From GCA-020344555 sp964405925 (GTDB taxonomy: Bacteria; Planctomycetota; Phycisphaerae; UBA1845), in the NCBI GenBank assembly GCA_964405925.1, contig CAYOQG010000122.1:1-15782 (forward strand): a stretch of 15,782 nt of DNA, given 5' to 3'. A program made the position numbers and the translations under genes. Position 1 is the stretch's first letter; each line of letters opens with the position of its first letter. Positions 1 to 7,799 of the stretch are shown here, piece after piece. Below the pieces are notes generated by a model that saw only the letters and a list, made by a program, of their open reading frames with translations, had not been told where the DNA came from and made no database searches.

Positions 1-54
1 GACTGGTCGGTCCCACATGACATGAGAGAGGGGGGTGATTGTGGTCGATACGCG
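1..54. other. Window edge downstream of the pseudopilin operon
   Basis: This short stretch follows the stop codon of the last pseudopilin. Two ATG triplets occur on the minus strand at 23..21 and 18..16 and could open a next gene that runs out of the window. The bases before them on the minus strand are a pyrimidine-rich run with no ribosome binding site, so I do not call a gene. I see no hairpin that could be a terminator. Confidence 0.4.
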
Positions 55-1020
55 TCATCGTCTTGCGATCCCCTCAGCCAGCTTTTCCTTCAGCGCCGGG
101 TTGGCGTAGATGTTGTCGGCGTTGAGGTGGTGGTTGATCCGGGACTTCGTGTCGTCAACGTCCATCCAGTCCCCAATCAGGGATGCTTTGGCTTTATCAT
201 CGACCATCCACTGCTTCTCGAACTGCTCCCCGCCATTGGGTCCGTACGAGAAGATGATGGGCTTGCCGTCGTTGAGGCGGATCATCTCCGTCGAAGCCTG
301 GTTCCAATACTCGTGGTTGGGTGACTTAGTCTTTTCGGGATCGGCCGGGTTGAAGTCACGCTGGGCGTGATAGGCGATGGCCATGCCCCAGCTGTCGACA
401 ATGTACCGGATCTGTAAATCGCCGGAATCGTACTTGTCGTTAAGCTCGCCCTTAGCGTCGGGTCGGTCGAGAAAGAGCACCGGGTTTCCTTGCTTGTCGA
501 ACATGCCCGGGTGTCGATTGTCGTTGGGGATGCGGTCAAGAATGGCGCTTGCGGTGTCGGAGTACAGCTCGATCGCCACGATCATGGCTGCCAAATCACG
601 GCTCTCAAAGACGTTATACTCGGGGGGATCAACATGAGGATAAAACTGCATCTCGGGCCAGTCGCCGGGTGGTAGCAGATCTGTGTAGATTGCGGCACCG
701 TTGACTCCCAGCGTTGCCCCGGCTTTCCCACTTCCCGGAAGTCCCAACGGGGTGAAAAGCTCGAGCTCGTCGGGTGGGAAACGGCCATACCGGGTCGAAT
801 AGCGAACGGATCCTTGAGTCGCCTTGGTCAGCGTGGAGTTCTCCTTCTGCTCCCGCTCGAACTGCTCGACCGCCTGCTGGACAACGGCCAGCACCGACTG
901 GGTGCTGGTGGTTCTTGCCTTGGTGAACACCGCACTGGTCGCGACCAGGACCGAGCTGATCAAAATGATGATGATGACCATGACCACGAGCAGCTCGACG
1001 AGGGTAAACCCGCGCTTCAT
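55..1020 (-). CDS. Oversized type II secretion/type IV pilus pseudopilin 1 (321 aa)
   Basis: This is a class III signal-peptide pseudopilin that should be inserted in the inner membrane, processed by a prepilin peptidase and packed into a pilus or pseudopilus. The protein opens MKRG|FTLVELL: cleavage after Gly4, Phe at +1 and the conserved Glu at +5 (residue 9), followed by a hydrophobic helix to about residue 30. I chose the ATG at 1020 because the prepilin leader starts there; the open frame reaches back to 1158 but that extension would bury the leader. AAGGGA lies just upstream. The remaining ~290 residues form a globular domain far longer than in GspG (about 140 to 150 residues in total). 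It shares an IVDSWG..IAY segment (207-218) with its two neighbours, but where they have ISAGPD it has only a loose SYGPNGG (258-264). It is the last gene of the pilus operon visible here. Pseudopilin identity is firm; its exact place in the fibre is unknown. Confidence 0.9.
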   Translation of the reverse strand: MKRGFTLVELLVVMVIIIILISSVLVATSAVFTKARTTSTQSVLAVVQQAVEQFEREQKENSTLTKATQGSVRYSTRYGRFPPDELELFTPLGLPGSGKAGATLGVNGAAIYTDLLPPGDWPEMQFYPHVDPPEYNVFESRDLAAMIVAIELYSDTASAILDRIPNDNRHPGMFDKQGNPVLFLDRPDAKGELNDKYDSGDLQIRYIVDSWGMAIAYHAQRDFNPADPEKTKSPNHEYWNQASTEMIRLNDGKPIIFSYGPNGGEQFEKQWMVDDKAKASLIGDWMDVDDTKSRINHHLNADNIYANPALKEKLAEGIARR

Positions 1021-1136
1021 TGTCCCTTGCCTGGGGAAACACGACTCCCGCATCGCAGGTCGCCGCGGAGGGAGGGTGCGTTGCCCGACGTCTGACAATT
1101 GAGTGGGCGCTAAGTAGATGCTCTGGACATGGTGAC

Positions 1137-2189
1137 TCACTGTTGTCCCCTGGGCCAATTGGTGACGTCGTCCTCGGTACCGTATTTCGCGTCGGGGCCG
1201 GCACTGATCTGCAAATACGAATCCTTGCGTACCGGAGTGGGTCTCGCCTGAATCTTGGGGTCGAGAATGAACCGGGCGAATGAGCCGACGTAGTCCTCGT
1301 TTTGCAGGATCTTCTCCTCGGGCGGTACATCGGTCGGCGCAGGGGAGATGCTCAAGAACAGATCGTGGTAGCGCCCGTTGACAAGCCCCGGTCCAAAATC
1401 AAGCCCTGGGGCCGTGAACGGCGATGGGGCGTCGCTTCCAGTGATCACCGCGTTATCCGTCTGCCGGTAGATGCCTGGCAATCCTTCGCCGTAGTCGGTG
1501 GTCATGCGGAAGCTCGCGGGGTTGGCCCGGTAGTAGAGGATGGGCGTATCCCAGGGGTCGACAAACACTCGCTGAGAACAGGCTGCTACTTCGCTCTCGC
1601 CCTCATCAGGACAGTCCAAGTTGACGATCACGCTCTTGTCGACGAGATCTCTGAGCGATTTGGCCTGCTCCTTCATCTTGTCGTCCACGTAACCGGTGTA
1701 GCGTGCATTTCCTTCCTGGCCCGTGCTGGGATCGATGTAGTAAGCACCCGAGGGGCCACCCTGCTGTTGGGGTGGTCCACGGTGGGTGTCGTCCCACCAC
1801 ATGCCATTTCGATTGAAATCGCGAAAACCGGGTGTTCCAAGCCCGTCGGCACCGATCATCGCATGAACCAGAAGCTGGGCACCGGTGATCTTCACCGTAT
1901 CGCTGGAGGACTCTCCGTTCGGGTCCGCAATCAACTGTGGATCCTGTGGATTGTCGCTGGCGGATGGCGGGTACGTCCCCCCGAGTGCCGATTCGCTTCT
2001 GAACAGGTTCAGACCGACGTCGAGGGCGGAGAGCTGCGACTGGGCCTGGGTCACGCGTGCCTGCCTTCTGACGGTGCCAAAGACCGGCAGTAGGATCCCG
2101 ACGAGCAAACCGATGATCGCGATGACCACCAGCATTTCGACCAGCGTAAAGGCCGGTCGTGAAGATGATTTTGACTCTTTAAGACTCAT
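1137..2189 (-). CDS. Oversized GspG-like pseudopilin 2 (350 aa)
   Basis: A prepilin-like protein with the N-methylation signal PA|FTLVEML: Ala13 at -1, Phe14 at +1 and Glu18 at +5, then a hydrophobic helix to about residue 37. The body is a large soluble domain with a conserved segment FVDPWDTPILYY (209-220). The C-terminus has ISAGPD..YGTEDD (about 328-341), which resembles the acidic calcium-binding end of major pseudopilins of the GspG type. The ATG at 2189 is preferred over a TTG two codons upstream (2195), because AGGA at 2198-2201 stands 8 bases before the ATG. It lies 81 bases after pseudopilin 3 and 116 bases before pseudopilin 1 and is clearly related to pseudopilin 3. Family membership is secure. 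The calcium binding is inferred from the motif only. Confidence 0.9.
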   Translation of the reverse strand: MSLKESKSSSRPAFTLVEMLVVIAIIGLLVGILLPVFGTVRRQARVTQAQSQLSALDVGLNLFRSESALGGTYPPSASDNPQDPQLIADPNGESSSDTVKITGAQLLVHAMIGADGLGTPGFRDFNRNGMWWDDTHRGPPQQQGGPSGAYYIDPSTGQEGNARYTGYVDDKMKEQAKSLRDLVDKSVIVNLDCPDEGESEVAACSQRVFVDPWDTPILYYRANPASFRMTTDYGEGLPGIYRQTDNAVITGSDAPSPFTAPGLDFGPGLVNGRYHDLFLSISPAPTDVPPEEKILQNEDYVGSFARFILDPKIQARPTPVRKDSYLQISAGPDAKYGTEDDVTNWPRGQQ

Positions 2190-2270
2190 AACCAAGGTCC
2201 TGTCATGAAGACGTCAGCGGGGGACTCGGGCCGCGGTCTGCAGCGTCCCACGACTGAGCATGTTTTGTGC

Positions 2271-3398
2271 TTAGTCCGGCCATGGTGGAAGATTCGAGGG
2301 GTCGTCCGTGGTGCCGTAGCGTAAGTCAGGTCCGGCACTGATCAGCAGGAAAGTGTCCGCGTTCACCGGGCGCAACGGCACGTTCCGGGTGTCGATGCCA
2401 CCGTCGAGATGCCCCTGGAGCACCGTCGCATATACCCTGCGGTCTATAATGTAGCGGGCGAACGTGTCCCGGTACTCAGGCATGATGAGCTGCGATGCCA
2501 TCAAATCGGAACCGGAAATGGCAATGGCGTGGTCCTGCGGGCTGCCGAAGTCCCACCCCCGCTTATCCTCCTTGCCCGTGAAGCCCTCGTTGTCCTGGTG
2601 GAAGTAGTAGGGGACGCCATCCTGCTGGGGCCCGCCATCGTACACACCGTCTTCGCTGCGCTCGTCTTCCAACATGTTCATGGGCTGGCCATGCGTGCTG
2701 GCGACGTAGTAAAGAATGGGCTGATCAAACGCGTCCACGATCACGGGAAGCTGATTCATCTCCTCCCAGTCGGGGAACAGCTCGGAATCTCCATCCTCGA
2801 CCCCCTCAGCCGGTCGTCCCGGAAGCTTCCGTGTCTCAAGCATACGAACGTCGTCGGGGTTCAGATACATGCTCATTCGGTCCAGACGGGTACCATTCTC
2901 GAGCGGATCAGGCGTGTACCAACACCATGGCTGCTTACGAACATCGCCCTGGGGAACGCTGCTTCGTTTGACGTACCCGAGGTTGTCCACGCCCATCAGC
3001 ATCGCAGGAAGCCAATGGGCACCATAGACCACCGGAAAGTCGGGTTGGCTACCGCAGTCCGCGGGAATGAAAGGGAATTCGCCCCGGTAGGCATTGAACT
3101 CAACGCCCGGAATCTTCGGATGGGCAAAAGAGGGTGGATACCCGTTGGTCTGGCGGAAATCGGTGCCGTTGTCGTTTTTGAACAGCTCGAGGCCAACCGT
3201 GATGGTGTCGATCGTCTTTTTTGTGGTTAGCTTCTTGGCGGAGGTCCGGGCTCCGCTAATCGCCGGGATCAGGATCCCGATCAGCAGGGTGATAATAAAG
3301 ACCACGGTCAGCAACTCGACGAGCGAGAAAGCCGTCGGTCGATGACTTCGTCGACGTACTCGGTAGTCGACAACAGGCTGTATCTTGTAAACACTCAT
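2271..3398 (-). CDS. Oversized GspG-like pseudopilin 3 (375 aa)
   Basis: The first pseudopilin gene of the run after pilC. The leader is long and basic (RVRRRSHR) and ends PTA|FSLVELL, with Ala23 at -1, Phe24 at +1 and Glu28 at +5; a hydrophobic helix follows to about residue 47. The globular part holds VDAFDQPILYY (221-231) and ends with ISAGPD..YGTTDD (353-366), both matching pseudopilin 2, as does FARYIIDRRV against FARFILDPKI. The two therefore look like duplicates. I chose the ATG at 3398 because the prepilin leader starts soon after it and AGGAG lies at 3411-3415. The frame is open back to an ATG at 3545 that overlaps the pilC stop as ATGA; using that start would put a 49-residue Arg/Cys-rich segment before the leader. 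Function is fibre subunit or minor pseudopilin; which one cannot be told. Confidence 0.88.
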   Translation of the reverse strand: MSVYKIQPVVDYRVRRRSHRPTAFSLVELLTVVFIITLLIGILIPAISGARTSAKKLTTKKTIDTITVGLELFKNDNGTDFRQTNGYPPSFAHPKIPGVEFNAYRGEFPFIPADCGSQPDFPVVYGAHWLPAMLMGVDNLGYVKRSSVPQGDVRKQPWCWYTPDPLENGTRLDRMSMYLNPDDVRMLETRKLPGRPAEGVEDGDSELFPDWEEMNQLPVIVDAFDQPILYYVASTHGQPMNMLEDERSEDGVYDGGPQQDGVPYYFHQDNEGFTGKEDKRGWDFGSPQDHAIAISGSDLMASQLIMPEYRDTFARYIIDRRVYATVLQGHLDGGIDTRNVPLRPVNADTFLLISAGPDLRYGTTDDPSNLPPWPD

Positions 3399-3410
3399 TG
3401 TCTCGCGTCT

Positions 3411-3415
3411 CTCCT
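3411..3415 (-). promoter_or_regulatory. Ribosome binding site deciding the start of pseudopilin 3
   Basis: AGGAG on the minus strand, 12 bases before the ATG at 3398; the overlapping GGAGAG is nearer. It supports that ATG over the upstream ATG at 3545. Confidence 0.5.
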
Positions 3416-3541
3416 GGTGAGCTAACGATAAAGGAAGCTCTCGATAGTCCCCGCCCACCCCAAGGACCGAACGCTGTCTACGTTCGACAAACGTTCGTAT
3501 GCAACAAGCCGCGTCGCGGGCGCGAACCGCCGAGCCGGTGA

Positions 3542-4792
3542 TCAACCGGAGACGGATTGAATCAGTTGCACGAGCGGCATAAACAGCGCAATGACGATGA
3601 AGCCAACGGTGCCTCCAAGGCCGATGACCATGAGCGGCTCGATCAGCGACACCAGACTCGCCACCGCGACATCGATCTCTTCCTCGTAGGTATCCGCGAC
3701 CTTGAGCATCATCTTGTCGAGCTCACCGGTCTCCTCGCCGACGTCGATCATGTTGGTGACCAGACCGTCCACGACCTTGGCTGACCGCAGCGGGGCGGCG
3801 AAGCTTTCGCCCTCACGAATGGAATCGTGCACACGCTCGAGGGCTCGCGAGTAGACCTCGTTACCGGCGGTCTCCTTGGTGATGGTGATCGCCTCGAGGA
3901 TCGGCACACCCGCGCTGATCAACGTGCCGAGGGTTCGAGTAAAGCGGGAAACGGAAGTCTTCTGAACCAGGCCACCAAAGACTGGTATCTTCAGGCTCAC
4001 CGTGTCAACGACCAGTCGCCCTCCTTTCGAGCTACGAACCAGCTTGAATAACAAAAACGCGATCACCGGCGAGAACAAGAGGACAGACCAACCTGGTGGC
4101 GTGCCGTGGACGAACCACTCGGACGTCCCCATCAAAAGCAAGGTGGCCGCCGGAAGCTTGACGTCGAAGTCCGAAAAGATCTGGGTGAACTTCGGAATGA
4201 CGAAGATCATGATACCGGCCACGATACCCATGGAGAACGTCACGACCACTACCGGATAGACCATCGCCCCAACGATCTTCTTCTTCAGCTTCTGGGCCTT
4301 TTCCATGAACTCAGCCAGTCGCTGAAGAATCAGATCCAAGACACCGCCCGCCTCGCCGGCGGCGACCATGTTGACATAGAGACGGTTAAAGGCTTTGGGA
4401 TGCTTGGCACAGGCCTCGGAGAGGGTGGAACCGCCCTCGATGTCATCGACCATACCCATTAGGATATTCTTCATCAACCCGGGTTTTTGCTGCTCTTCCA
4501 AGATGTTTAGGCTTCGGAGGATCGGAAGTCCGGCGTCCTGGAGGGTGGAAAGCTGGCGGGTGACCTGGGTGATTGTCTTTGTAGAGACACCACCGATCGA
4601 GATCGTGGCCGCCCGCTTCTTCTTCTTTGCACCGGGGGCAAGCTTGCCCTTGCCCCCTTTTTCCCGGATTCGGGTTGGGAAGTATCCGAGGTTACGGATT
4701 TTAGCGAGTGCGTCTTCACTGGAGACGGCCTCGATCTCGTCCTTGACCTCCTGGCCGGCCTGGTTCATCGCTTCATATGTGAAGGTTGCCAT
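3542..4792 (-). CDS. pilC: Type IV pilus/T2SS inner-membrane platform protein PilC/GspF (416 aa)
   Basis: PilC/GspF is the polytopic inner-membrane platform that passes force from the cytoplasmic ATPases to the pilin helix. The N-terminus MATFTYEAMNQAG is the usual start of the family. Two T2SSF domains follow: the first around residues 79-205 with GEAGGVLD, the second around 281-405 with GEETGELD followed by LKVADTYEEEID, the signature of the family. Membrane segments lie at about 174-200, 236-253 and 384-408. Lysine-rich residues about 50-60 form the linker. Length is normal for the family (about 400). The ATG at 4792 is chosen over an in-frame GTG at 4810 because AGAAGGG precedes it with good spacing and the family motif begins there. 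It sits between the second PilB-like ATPase (37-base gap) and pseudopilin 3. Confidence in function is high; whether it serves a pilus or a secretion pseudopilus is open. Confidence 0.95.
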   Translation of the reverse strand: MATFTYEAMNQAGQEVKDEIEAVSSEDALAKIRNLGYFPTRIREKGGKGKLAPGAKKKKRAATISIGGVSTKTITQVTRQLSTLQDAGLPILRSLNILEEQQKPGLMKNILMGMVDDIEGGSTLSEACAKHPKAFNRLYVNMVAAGEAGGVLDLILQRLAEFMEKAQKLKKKIVGAMVYPVVVVTFSMGIVAGIMIFVIPKFTQIFSDFDVKLPAATLLLMGTSEWFVHGTPPGWSVLLFSPVIAFLLFKLVRSSKGGRLVVDTVSLKIPVFGGLVQKTSVSRFTRTLGTLISAGVPILEAITITKETAGNEVYSRALERVHDSIREGESFAAPLRSAKVVDGLVTNMIDVGEETGELDKMMLKVADTYEEEIDVAVASLVSLIEPLMVIGLGGTVGFIVIALFMPLVQLIQSVSG

Positions 4793-4798
4793 GGTGAA

Positions 4799-4805
4799 CC
4801 CTTCT
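4799..4805 (-). promoter_or_regulatory. Ribosome binding site deciding the start of pilC
   Basis: AGAAGGG on the minus strand, ending 6 bases before the ATG at 4792. It overlaps the alternative GTG start region and argues for the ATG. Confidence 0.65.
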
Positions 4806-4829
4806 TTCACGAACTTTGGGCAGGAGCGA

Positions 4830-6638
4830 TTACTCTTCCTCCATAATGGTCTCTTTGACGATCTCGTCGAGCGTCGTGACTCCGTCGTATATGGCCAACA
4901 GGCCGGTGTCGCGCAGGGAGCGCATGCCCCGCTTGATGGCCTCGCGACGCAGCAGTGCCGTCGAGCCCCGCTCCATGATCATCTCCCGCAGCGTGTCGTC
5001 GAGGACCATGGTCTCGAAGATCCCCAAACGCCCGCGGTATCCGGTGTTGTTGCAGTAATCGCATCCCTTTCCATAGTAGAAGACCCGGTCGCCGATGTCC
5101 TCCGGCTTGAGATTCAGTTCCAGTAGCTGCTCCTCCGTGGGCCGGTACGCCGTCTTGCAATTGGTGCAGATTCGACGCACCAATCGCTGGGCGACGACCG
5201 CCTCGAGGGTAGCCGTAATGAGGAACGGTTCGAGGCCCAGGTCCAGCAATCGGGCGATGGTAGACGGAGCATCAGTCGTATGCACGGTCGTGAAGACCAG
5301 GTGTCCCGTCAACGACGCCTGGACCGCGATCTGAGCGGTTTCCAGGTCTCGCACCTCGCCGACCAGAATGATGTCCGGGTCTTGCCTCAGGAAGCTCCGC
5401 AAGCACCGGGCGAAGGTCAGTCCCACATCCGGGCGCACCTGCACCTGGACGAGCCCGTCAATATCGTATTCGACCGGGTCCTCAGCTGTTAGGATCTTCA
5501 CCTCAGTGCTGTTGAGCTCCGTCAGGGCAGCATACAGGGTTGTGGTCTTACCGGAGCCGGTCGGTCCGGTGTTGATGATGATCCCGTTGGGTTTGCGGAT
5601 CAGTTGCCGGAAGGTCGCCAAGTCGTCATCACGCAGGCCGATCTTCTCGATGCTGAGCTGGACGTTGGCGCGGTCCAGCACCCGGAGGACCACGCTTTCG
5701 CCGAACATCGTTGGGAGAACGGAGACCCGAAGGTCGATCGGTGATCCCTTGAGCGTAAGCTCGATTCGGCCGTCCTGCGGCAAACGACGCTCGGCGATGT
5801 CAAGGTTGGACATAACCTTGATTCGGGAGGAGATAGCCAACGCGACATACCGTGGCGGGGGCACCATCTCGTAAAGGACGCCGTCGATGCGGTAGCGCAT
5901 CTTGAACTCATCTTCGAACGGCTCGAAGTGAATGTCACTGGCTTTGTCTTTGATCGCTTGAAGCAGAACAAGGTTCAGAAGCTTCTTGACCGGGTTGAGA
6001 TCGGCGATCTCCTTCAGCTCGGCGAGATCGATGCTGTCACCGCGGCCCTCGAATCTGGCAAGATCCTCGTCGTCGCTGAGTTCGCCGATTAACCCGGTGA
6101 TGGACTCCTGCTCGCCTTCGGGATAGAAGCGATCGAGTGCGTTTTGAAGCTCTTGGGGCTTAGTGAGGAACGGTTTGATGCTACAGCCGAGCAGGGTTTG
6201 CAGGTCGTCAGTGGCCCGAAAGTTGTCTGGATTGTCCATCGCCAAGGATAAACGGTTCTGGTCGGCGTCCATGGCAAATGGGATCACGCGATAGGTCTGG
6301 GCCATTTGCGACGTCATGAGGGCGAGTACCTCAGGCGAAGGCTCGATCTTGCTGAGGTCAACCACGCCCATTCCGCTCTGTGAAGCCAGGGCCAGGTTCA
6401 ACTCCTCTTCGGATATGTGACCGAGCTCGACCAGGATCGAACCGAGCGGTCCGCGTCGCTGCTTCTGAATCTCGAGGGCTTCGTGGACCTGGGCGCGGCG
6501 CAGTTTGCCCATTTTGATCAAGATGCGCCCGAGCTGCCGGCCTCGAAGCTGCTCGATGGGCGGCATTTTCTGGGGACGGGCAGCCTCGGCTGACTTCGTT
6601 GCGGATGAGCTTTGGCTGGCGGGGGCGGACTCTTTCAT
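4830..6638 (-). CDS. pilB: Second PilB/GspE-type assembly ATPase (602 aa)
   Basis: A hexameric cytoplasmic ATPase that powers fibre assembly through PilC. An N-terminal MshEN-type domain (about 34-172) has two 24-residue repeats, QLGRILIKMG... and PLGSILVELG..., both keeping the Gly at position 10 and the final Gln of the c-di-GMP-binding motif, but with Gln and Pro in place of the leading Arg. The catalytic part has Walker A GPTGSGKT (358-365), the Asp box AEDP (385-388), a Walker B region PDIILVGE (421-428) and a His box (444-454). A zinc tetracysteine motif is formed by Cys491, 494, 526 and 529. These are the features of PilB/GspE rather than PilT. The ATG overlaps the pilT stop as ATGA with no good ribosome binding site, so its translation is probably coupled to pilT. 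It stands directly before pilC and is the likelier partner of that platform. The symbol is a family name; gspE would be equally valid. Confidence 0.93.
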   Translation of the reverse strand: MKESAPASQSSSATKSAEAARPQKMPPIEQLRGRQLGRILIKMGKLRRAQVHEALEIQKQRRGPLGSILVELGHISEEELNLALASQSGMGVVDLSKIEPSPEVLALMTSQMAQTYRVIPFAMDADQNRLSLAMDNPDNFRATDDLQTLLGCSIKPFLTKPQELQNALDRFYPEGEQESITGLIGELSDDEDLARFEGRGDSIDLAELKEIADLNPVKKLLNLVLLQAIKDKASDIHFEPFEDEFKMRYRIDGVLYEMVPPPRYVALAISSRIKVMSNLDIAERRLPQDGRIELTLKGSPIDLRVSVLPTMFGESVVLRVLDRANVQLSIEKIGLRDDDLATFRQLIRKPNGIIINTGPTGSGKTTTLYAALTELNSTEVKILTAEDPVEYDIDGLVQVQVRPDVGLTFARCLRSFLRQDPDIILVGEVRDLETAQIAVQASLTGHLVFTTVHTTDAPSTIARLLDLGLEPFLITATLEAVVAQRLVRRICTNCKTAYRPTEEQLLELNLKPEDIGDRVFYYGKGCDYCNNTGYRGRLGIFETMVLDDTLREMIMERGSTALLRREAIKRGMRSLRDTGLLAIYDGVTTLDEIVKETIMEEE

Positions 6639-7774
6639 GATCTAAACACCGGAACGTCGTCTTTCTCGCCGCCGGGACCGATTTTCTCGCCCTCGGTCAG
6701 TTGGCCGCGTTTTTGCCTGTCCATCTTGTCTTGCATCTGCCCGGGCTGCCGGGCGCAGTCGATGCATTCTTCCGCTTCAATCAGACCTTGTTCGTAAAGG
6801 CTCCACAGGTGCTCGTCGAGCAACTGCATTCCGTACTTCTTGCCCGTCTGAATCGCGGAGTCGATACGGAAGGTCTTGTTTTCGCGGATCAGGTTGGCAA
6901 TGGCCGGGGTGGTCACCATAAACTCATAGGCGGCGATTCTGCCTCGGGGAACCTTCGGGAGCAGCGCCTGAGACAGGGTCGCGATCAGATTCGTTGATAA
7001 TTGGACGCGGAGCTGCGACTGCTGTTCATAGGGAAAGGCGTCAATAATCCGGTTGATCGTTCCCTGACAACCCGTGGTATGAAGCGTGCCGAATACAAGG
7101 TGTCCGGTCTCCGCCGCTCGGATCGCCGACTCAATCGTCTCCAAGTCACGTAGCTCCCCGACGAGGATCACGTCCGGATCCATGCGCAGCACGCGGCGAA
7201 GGGCTTCCGCGAAGTTGGGCACGTCTGGCCCCACCGAACGTTGGTTGATGATGCACTTCTTGTGATCGTGGTAATACTCAATCGGATCCTCGATGGTGAC
7301 AATGTGCCGGTCGAGATTGGTGTTGACGTAGTCGATCATTGTGGCGAGGGTCGTGGTTTTGCCGCACCCGGTCGGCCCGGTCACCAGGAACATGCCTCGG
7401 GGACGACGACACAGTGCACGACAGATCGATGGCAGCCCGATTTCCTCAAAAGTCAGCAGCCTCGAGGGGATCAATCGCATGACGACGGCGATGTTTCCTT
7501 TCTGCCTAAAGACCGAGACGCGAAACCGTGCCCCATCGCCGAACGAGAATCCGAAGTCCGTTCCCCCCTCCTCGGACAGTTCCTGCTGATTTCGCTCGGG
7601 GGTGATCGCCTTCATCAGCGACACGGTATCGTCGGGGGCGAGCGTTTTCGTTTCGAGGGTCCGCAAGCGGCCGTCAAGACGGATGATCGGTGGGCGCCCA
7701 ACGGTCAAATGGAGGTCCGACGCATTCCGCTTGACGACGGTCTCCAAGAGTCGGTCAATGTGTATGGTGGCCAT
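6635..7774 (-). CDS. pilT: Type IV pilus retraction ATPase PilT (379 aa)
   Basis: PilT is the cytoplasmic hexameric ATPase that depolymerises type IV pili and drives twitching motility. The N-terminal PAS-like part contains the family's ASDLHLTVGRPP (18-29). Walker A GPTGCGKT lies at 133-140, the Asp box IEDP at 161-164, Walker B DPDVILVGE at 199-207 and the His box TGHLVFGTLH at 223-232. The retraction-specific AIRNLIRE-like motif is present as AIANLIRE (291-298), and the zinc tetracysteine motif of PilB is absent, which separates it from its two neighbours. The last ~45 residues form a charged extension with CIDC at 337-340 that is longer than usual. GGGAG precedes the ATG by about 10 bases; the gap to the upstream ATPase gene is 25 bases. 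Its presence argues for a retractable fibre rather than a pure secretion system. Confidence 0.95.
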   Translation of the reverse strand: MATIHIDRLLETVVKRNASDLHLTVGRPPIIRLDGRLRTLETKTLAPDDTVSLMKAITPERNQQELSEEGGTDFGFSFGDGARFRVSVFRQKGNIAVVMRLIPSRLLTFEEIGLPSICRALCRRPRGMFLVTGPTGCGKTTTLATMIDYVNTNLDRHIVTIEDPIEYYHDHKKCIINQRSVGPDVPNFAEALRRVLRMDPDVILVGELRDLETIESAIRAAETGHLVFGTLHTTGCQGTINRIIDAFPYEQQSQLRVQLSTNLIATLSQALLPKVPRGRIAAYEFMVTTPAIANLIRENKTFRIDSAIQTGKKYGMQLLDEHLWSLYEQGLIEAEECIDCARQPGQMQDKMDRQKRGQLTEGEKIGPGGEKDDVPVFRS

Positions 7775-7799
7775 CTTTTGATGTCTCCCGAAGACTCAG

